From Lycocorax pyrrhopterus obiensis (Eukaryota; Chordata; Aves; Passeriformes; Paradisaeidae): a stretch of DNA of 64,000 nucleotides. Within the stretch, counting starts at the first letter, position 1, and each line of letters begins with the position of its first letter. Shown in pieces: positions 58,185 to 64,000 of the stretch. The position numbers were made by a program, and so were the translations under genes. Location: assembly GCA_014706295.1 (NCBI GenBank), contig JACSVZ010000014.1, positions 73,132,435 through 73,196,434 of the forward strand. The letters run 5' to 3'. The notes beneath the pieces are model-generated. The model made no database searches. It was not told the DNA's origin and saw nothing but the letters and a program-made list of their open reading frames with translations.

Positions 58185-58600
58185 TGGTTTGTCAAAGAGA
58201 GAGCAAGCCAAACGAACCTGATATCTTCCCTTGATAAGATAACTGAATTAGTGGCCAAGGAAATGCAGGAGATTCAATCTGGCTGGATGCAGTAAAATAT
58301 TTGATACCGGGCCAAATGGGAAGCAGTTCTTTAAAGCAGAGAAGATGGGGATTATGTTCAAAATGTAATACATAAGAAAGTGAAAAGGGGAGAGAATAAT
58401 GTGAATAGCTAAAAAGAGAATTATTGACCAGGAGACAGGCAACTAACAAAGCATCTCTAAAGCTGGGCTGTAAAGTAATCTTAGTTACAATTTTCCTCAA
58501 CAACCTGAGCACAAAAGCAGGGGATTGTTGACAAATTTTGCTGATGACACAAAGCTGGGCAGCACAGTCAATAGAGCAGGAGATGGAAACGGTGGCAGGA
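58185..58600 (+). mobile_element. Degraded CR1 reverse transcriptase fragment
   Basis: Plus-strand translation contains DKFADDTKLGS at 58529-58561, the catalytic FADD box typical of CR1. Upstream the CR1 T-N-L-I and D-A-V-K-Y-F-D-T type segments are visible near 58212 and 58284-58310. Frames are broken; an old, inactive copy. Confidence 0.75.
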
Positions 58601-61600
58601 AATGGAGTTTATAACACCAGCATTGCCACACAGAGATTGCCCACGAGCTGATCTCAGCTCTGCTCTCCCCCTGTCACACGAGTATTGACAGGACCAACAA
58701 ATCACAAGACAAATGCCCCTCATTCCCCGCTGCCACCAGGGATCCCACACGCACTCCACAGCCCTCATTGCCTCAGCCGTGATTCACACCGAGAACAGAG
58801 AATGAGAAACGCTGAGATTCAACCAAATACTGCCATTTCCACTCCACGAGAAAATCCAGTATTTTAACATTTGTCTTTTTCTTTAATCAATACGGAAGTT
58901 AAATATGAACCCTTTTCACAGGACAAAAAGCTTCTGGTCCAAGACAGTAAATACTAAAATAGAAAATGTCAGAATTTCCAAATTCAAGTGTGCCTGAACT
59001 GGCTCACTCGGAATCAGCTGGACATTCAGTGTGATAATTGTGGTAGTCTGCATTAGGGTATTAGTGGGAAAAGATTTTAAAAATACAGCTCTGCTGGGCA
59101 ATGAAGCAGATTATTAAACTTGCTTAAAAAAAAATTTTTAGAAAAGTTTAAAACTTTGTCATATTTTCAGTAGAATTAATCTGATCCTAAACGAACTACT
59201 TCATTTGTCTAATTAGAAAACCAAATTCCTGAAAAAAATCTGAGTTTGTAGAAAATGGATTTTCTACGCAGAAATTCTCTTGACACCTTCACCTGTACTG
59301 CAGTACCCACACAGCACTGAGCAAAAGAAAAGTGAATGTTCATTAAAACTGCAATCATAACTGAAAAAAAGAAAAAGAAAGCCACTTCACAGTCAAAGAA
59401 AATCCATTTATTTCATATCATTACATTAAAACATGTAAAATTAAGCTAGACAGAAATTCAACCCCATTTTTCTTGTTTTTATTATCACCCAATTTTGGGA
59501 CAGAAGAGCAATGTAGACCACCAGATTAAATACTGATTATACACAGTTCTGCTGTGAAATAAAGTTTGTTCTAACTTTCAAGGATAGCTGACCATCTGTA
59601 AAATAAATATCAAACAGCTCTGTCCTGAGGTTTTTTATCCTCAAAAACAGTCTTTAGTGTTATGACTTTTTTTTTAAGCTGCACCATGTTTGCTTATCCT
59701 ACAGTTCCACCCTTAAAAAAATTAGGCAAAATTTTCAGCAGTAAACCCACAAAGACCAAGATACAACATGAAAGGCAAAAAAGAGTTTTTTGTTGTTTAA
59801 AATAGGAGTAGTTGAAAGGAAAGTAAACATTGCAACACAGGAATGGAAGTCAAGGTAATGCTCTTGCCTTAATGGTTTCATTGAATATTTCAAGACCGTT
59901 TTCCAATACAAAGTGACAATACAGAGTTCACTGAATATTCTGTATGAGGATTATTTTTACAAAGTTATTTTGTTCTATTTACTTCTACCCTCTACAAGCA
60001 AGAGCTACTCTGTGAAAACTGAGACAAAGAAGTGAGAAGCTTTGATCAAATGTACATTGAAAATTCACAACAGAACAGAGAGTATAATTTAGTTACCCTG
60101 ATTCCTACTGCCAAAATGCTGAGTATTTCCAAATATTTTTTAAAAAAAATTAGTGACTTTACAGCTCACTATTTTAGCAAAAAAACTTCAAAACTGGTTC
60201 TGTTAATGAACATTATCAACCTTTAAAACAAGGGATGGCAGTAGAGTACACTACACATATTTTAGATGTCTTTGCTTTAAAATCCAAACATTCCAAAATT
60301 AAGATCAAGTATTACCAGGCTGTAATCATCCAGTGGTAAAATACCTATGTATTTTGAAAGTCCTTTTAGTAGCTGTTTAATTTTACTATTGAAAATGGTA
60401 AAAAACATGCTCGATGCTTCATCACAGGTCAGGAGAACCTCCAATCACAAGACAACATTATCATAACTCAGACAACGTTGGAATACACCCTGGCACCTTC
60501 ACAGCTTTAGCAACTGCAAAATCCGTGCTTTGAAACCATTTAACAAATACCTTTTTGAAGAATAACAACTCTCTGAACTAAATACCTACGTTTAAAAACA
60601 AAGTCACTGCCAAATAGTTCTGTGAACTATTAGACATATTTTCAAAAGGCTGGATACCCCCACACCAGCAAGAATTCCATTTTCAGCAACCTTGAGGAAC
60701 AGAATGCAATAATACCTGAAGCTGGCAACACCAAAATGTATGAATTTCTTCAGGTGGTGCAAGACTTTTACCAGATATAACCCAAGAAAACACTACAGCT
60801 GTGTCTGTAGAACTATTAATATTACCATGCTGGTATGTAACTTCCAGTGTAAACCTGGGTAACAGAACCTGATGCCAGAAAAGCAACAGTAAAAGCAAGA
60901 TTTGTTTGTATCTTTAACTTGAAAATATAGTTTAAACACTGGGAGGGTTAACGCTTTTGTAAATTTTGTCTTCTATTCAAAAAAGCATTAATCACAAAAA
61001 TAGGTGCCAAAAGCATACTTAAAACACATCTGAACATATTCTTTTCCCATGTTTTCCTCTGTAGAAGAAAATAGCAATTCTCTATATAGTCTTTGGAGGA
61101 AAGACAAACACAGGAAAGAAAAAAGAAACATGAATTTTATAACAAAAACTAAAAACACACGTATTTCCTTAAAATTATGACGGATGATGTGTGTGTAACA
61201 CAGAGCTGGAATCAGCTTTCCAAAACAGACTGACCAGCTACGGTGTATTTGCTTTGCTCCATTTTGCCATGGTTCAACAGAATTTCTGTGGCTTTCAGCC
61301 CATTAATATTAGGTGCTCTCAAAATAACTAATTTTTTCTTGGTTTATCTCTTAACCACACAGGCATTAAAGGAATTGTTGATACTGCAGATATTAAGTAA
61401 TAGACATAGAACCAAGCCAAATTTGGGCAAAGGGAAAAATCAGATGCTAGATAGAAATATGTAACTTTGCTAATGTAAAACAGAAAAAAAATAGTGATAT
61501 GAATTCTTAGCTATGGAGATAAGCCTCAAGAAAACATGAAAAAGCATACACCATGTTGGGAAATGAAAAAAAGTTATTACAGATTTTAATTTGGTTTTAA

Positions 61601-61971
61601 GGTATAAGGTTAGAATCTGTTGCATTGCCAATGCTTAGCATGACGTATTCAATGCTCCTTCTATTTTACATTTGTATTTCCCTCCTTGTCCCTGGACCTT
61701 TACACAATAACTTTAGTCCCACAAACTCGTTCCTTTGAAAAAAAGCAGCGCAACCACATCTGTACCTGTGCAGAAAAGCAAACAATTACACTGTCTGCTC
61801 AGAGCCTTGTCATTTCCATGAGGAAATATGACAGTGTTCATATTATTGCTATTGATTGCCAATCACAACTGGGAACTGTCTGAGTCACTCAGCCAAAATT
61901 AACCGAAAAAGAGCACATTAATATTAGATTTTATCACATAAAACTATAATTCTGTCATCAGGGTTAGCTGC

Positions 61972-61989
61972 CTTTTTTTTTTTTTTTTC
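61972..61989. repeat. Poly-T run
   Basis: Eighteen uninterrupted T on the plus strand, A on the ATG10 strand. No retroposon body is recognised next to it. Confidence 0.9.
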
Positions 61990-63439
61990 AGTATAAACCT
62001 CAGCTAAGGCACTCTGTACAGATGCTGCCAGGGTGTTTTCCTACCACTCAGCAGCTACACCAGGTGCCCATGGACCCCTCCAGCTGGCAGGACTCCTGCA
62101 GAGTTCCAGAAAACCCCAAACTTCTCTCAAGTTGTACATCCCTGCTGCTTTCCTACAACACATCTTCCTTGGAGAAGACTGTCTGTCAGTTCTGCTCCTT
62201 TTCAACACCAAATGACAGACAAATGAAAACAAATTCCACCCAGGAAAGGAAAACACCATGTTCTCGGTAGCAAAGCTGGAAACAAGAGTACCAAGAAAAA
62301 GGTAAAAATCTAAAGCTATGAATAATCTAAAACTGTGTGTCATTAAAAATGGCATTTTTCAAGACCAGAGTGTTTCTCTGCTTCAAGACAAAGCTTGGCT
62401 GCAAAGGTGGAATAAATGACTAACCTTGCAGCACTCTTTAATCCATCAAGACATAAAAGAAGAAATTCCTAGCTGAACTTCACATGAAAACAGAACCTGG
62501 GAGACAGATTTTTAAAAGAATAAAATCTGAGGGATGTTGAGGATCACACACTCTCAAAATCAGATCCCAGGCATTCAGGACCCCTTATCTAGGCCGAAAG
62601 TGAAAATCTCTCTCACAGAGCTAAGTAAAGATGAGGGTCCTGTTTCACACAGGGAAAGTATTCACTCTTGTGCAATCTCTGCTTTGATTTCCTTGCTCTC
62701 CAAGCAGCCTCGCAAAATCTGATTTTACATATAAACAAAGGCATTAACTCTAAATATGCATCTTCCACCGCAGCCATGGGTAACACAAATGAACAGTGAT
62801 CTATGAAACAGGAGGCAAAGGGACCTGCTGGGTGATCAAGGTCGGTATCTCATTACCACAGGTACCAAACATCCTAGAATGCCTTTTTCTACATTTATAT
62901 AGTTTTATCTGCAAATTAACAGACTTCAGGATACTATTGCTCCTTTTGGAAAGCTATTTCAGCATCTCACTTCTCTGGTGCTAGTGCAAGTTTATCCAAG
63001 TTCAGTTTATAACTGTGAATTCCCATGCCAACATCATAGTTTAGTTTAAGGAGCTTTTTTTCATTCCTTGGCATTTCAAACCTTTTTTGCCCAATGTATT
63101 AACAGAGATAAATCATACTTCCGTTCAGGCTTTCTTTTTTTAACACTAAACAAGAATCCTTCTGGTCTTTTCTCTTTTCCCAATCTGATTTTTCCAATCA
63201 ACGTAAAAAATCTATTATATTCTAATTATCTTTATTTTTATTTCAGTGGGAGTAGCTGTAATTAAACATACAACATGACAGACAAGTCCTCAGCATCCTT
63301 GTTTAATACCAATTCTGTTGGAGAGCAACACCCAGACAGAAGCTAAACCTGTCTTTATTTCGTTCATGCCCATGAGCAGTTCACAGTAATCCTACAATCA
63401 ACTAAAACACCCATTTATGTCTCCTCCTCAGTCATTTCC

Positions 63440-63950
63440 AGCTAATGAGCCACGAGCTTCTGAAGCAGCACTACCTTACCCGTACTCCCCAAGTACATGA
63501 CCTTACACTTTGCACCACTAAATTTCATCCTGGTTCTGTTGTGCCAGTCCTCGAGCTCCTCTGGTTCTCTCCACAGGAATTTCCTACCTTCTGCTGTATT
63601 GACAGTGCCTCCACATACTTTGCCATCAGCAAATTTCATTAATCCTCTCCTACTCCCTTCTTGCAATTACAGCTTAAAATATGAGATTTGTTCTGAGGGT
63701 GAATTTTTGTGGTATTATCACACGGCTTTGCTTTCCTGTGGGCCATTGATAGAAAGTTTTACTAAACTCTACATGGATCAAGAGCACTGAATTTTCTTTG
63801 TCCAGTAACTCAGTTATTTTACCAAATGATAGATAACGGTTCAATACATCCACTACCTTCTGTAACATCACCCTGAATTCCATCCTATTTCCATATTCAA
63901 CCTTTACTTAAATCTTAAGAATTCCTTCGAAAACTTTGAATACCACTGAT
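63440..63950 (-). mobile_element. Degraded CR1 reverse transcriptase fragment
   Basis: Minus-strand translation gives LLIHVEFSKTFYQWPTGK (CR1 YLDFSKAFDTVSH region) and, after a frame break, KFADGKVCGGTVNTAEGR, MKFSGAKCKVMYLGS. The catalytic FADD box has become FADG, so the copy is inactive. Confidence 0.8.
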
Positions 63951-64000
63951 GCCAGACTAATAAATGTATAGCTTTTTGCCTTTTGAAATAGAAAAAAACC

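Larger units (their letters stand above)
47608..64000 (-). other. ATG10: Presumed ATG10 upstream intron
   Basis: 16.4 kb without recognised exons. I looked for the exons encoding the WEWR and GYM blocks in all minus-strand frames and found none. Contents: CR1 fragments near 53.5, 56.9, 58.2-58.6 and 63.4-63.95 kb, a T run at 61972-61989, otherwise AT-rich unique sequence. Confidence 0.5.

Noticed and set aside
61972..61989. Poly-T run as the poly(A) tail of a processed retrocopy on the minus strand
   Set aside because: No coding body or target-site duplication is recognisable beside it.

Overview
This is vertebrate nuclear DNA, almost certainly from a bird. The evidence is split genes with GT-AG introns, a background of CR1 LINE fragments (many ending in the CR1 8-bp ATTCTRTG-type tail), and the gene order ATP6AP1L - RPS23 - ATG10. 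In human these three genes sit together on 5q14. From general knowledge of bird synteny that block corresponds to the avian Z chromosome, so a Z-linked locus is likely; this is inference, not something the window proves. The species cannot be named from the sequence.

Layout. (1) About 1-12.3 kb, minus strand: ATP6AP1L, a paralogue of the V-ATPase accessory subunit Ac45. Six coding exons (729 nt, 243 codons) could be joined with perfect phase continuity; the last exon, with the membrane segment and cytoplasmic tail, lies before position 1. (2) 12.3-13.0 kb: a GC-rich promoter directly abutted by a roughly 620-bp minisatellite built on a 12-bp unit. (3) 13.0-19.4 kb: intergenic, crowded with CR1 pieces. 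It also holds a tRNA-like sequence and a cluster of TFIIIC B-box-like motifs just upstream of RPS23. (4) 19.43-21.18 kb, plus strand: a complete four-exon RPS23 gene encoding 143 aa, with a 5'TOP promoter and a poly(A) signal. (5) 21.2-26.6 kb: intergenic, with a CR1 copy carrying an internal tandem repeat. (6) 26.67-47.61 kb, minus strand: the last four coding exons of ATG10, including the catalytic cysteine exon. Its first coding exons were not found and should lie beyond 64 kb. (7) 47.6-64 kb: presumed ATG10 intron, AT-rich, with old CR1 fragments and no exon I could recognise.

ATP6AP1L and RPS23 are divergent (start codons about 7.2 kb apart); RPS23 and ATG10 are convergent (about 5.5 kb between stop codons). 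The three genes have unrelated jobs (V-ATPase assembly/lysosomal acidification family, translation, autophagy conjugation). The arrangement looks like conserved vertebrate synteny rather than a functional cluster. I found no viral genome, CRISPR array, operon or other prokaryote-like system. The least explained part is 18.3-19.32 kb: a tRNA-like head joined to a CR1 tail, and repeated B-box modules beside the RPS23 promoter.
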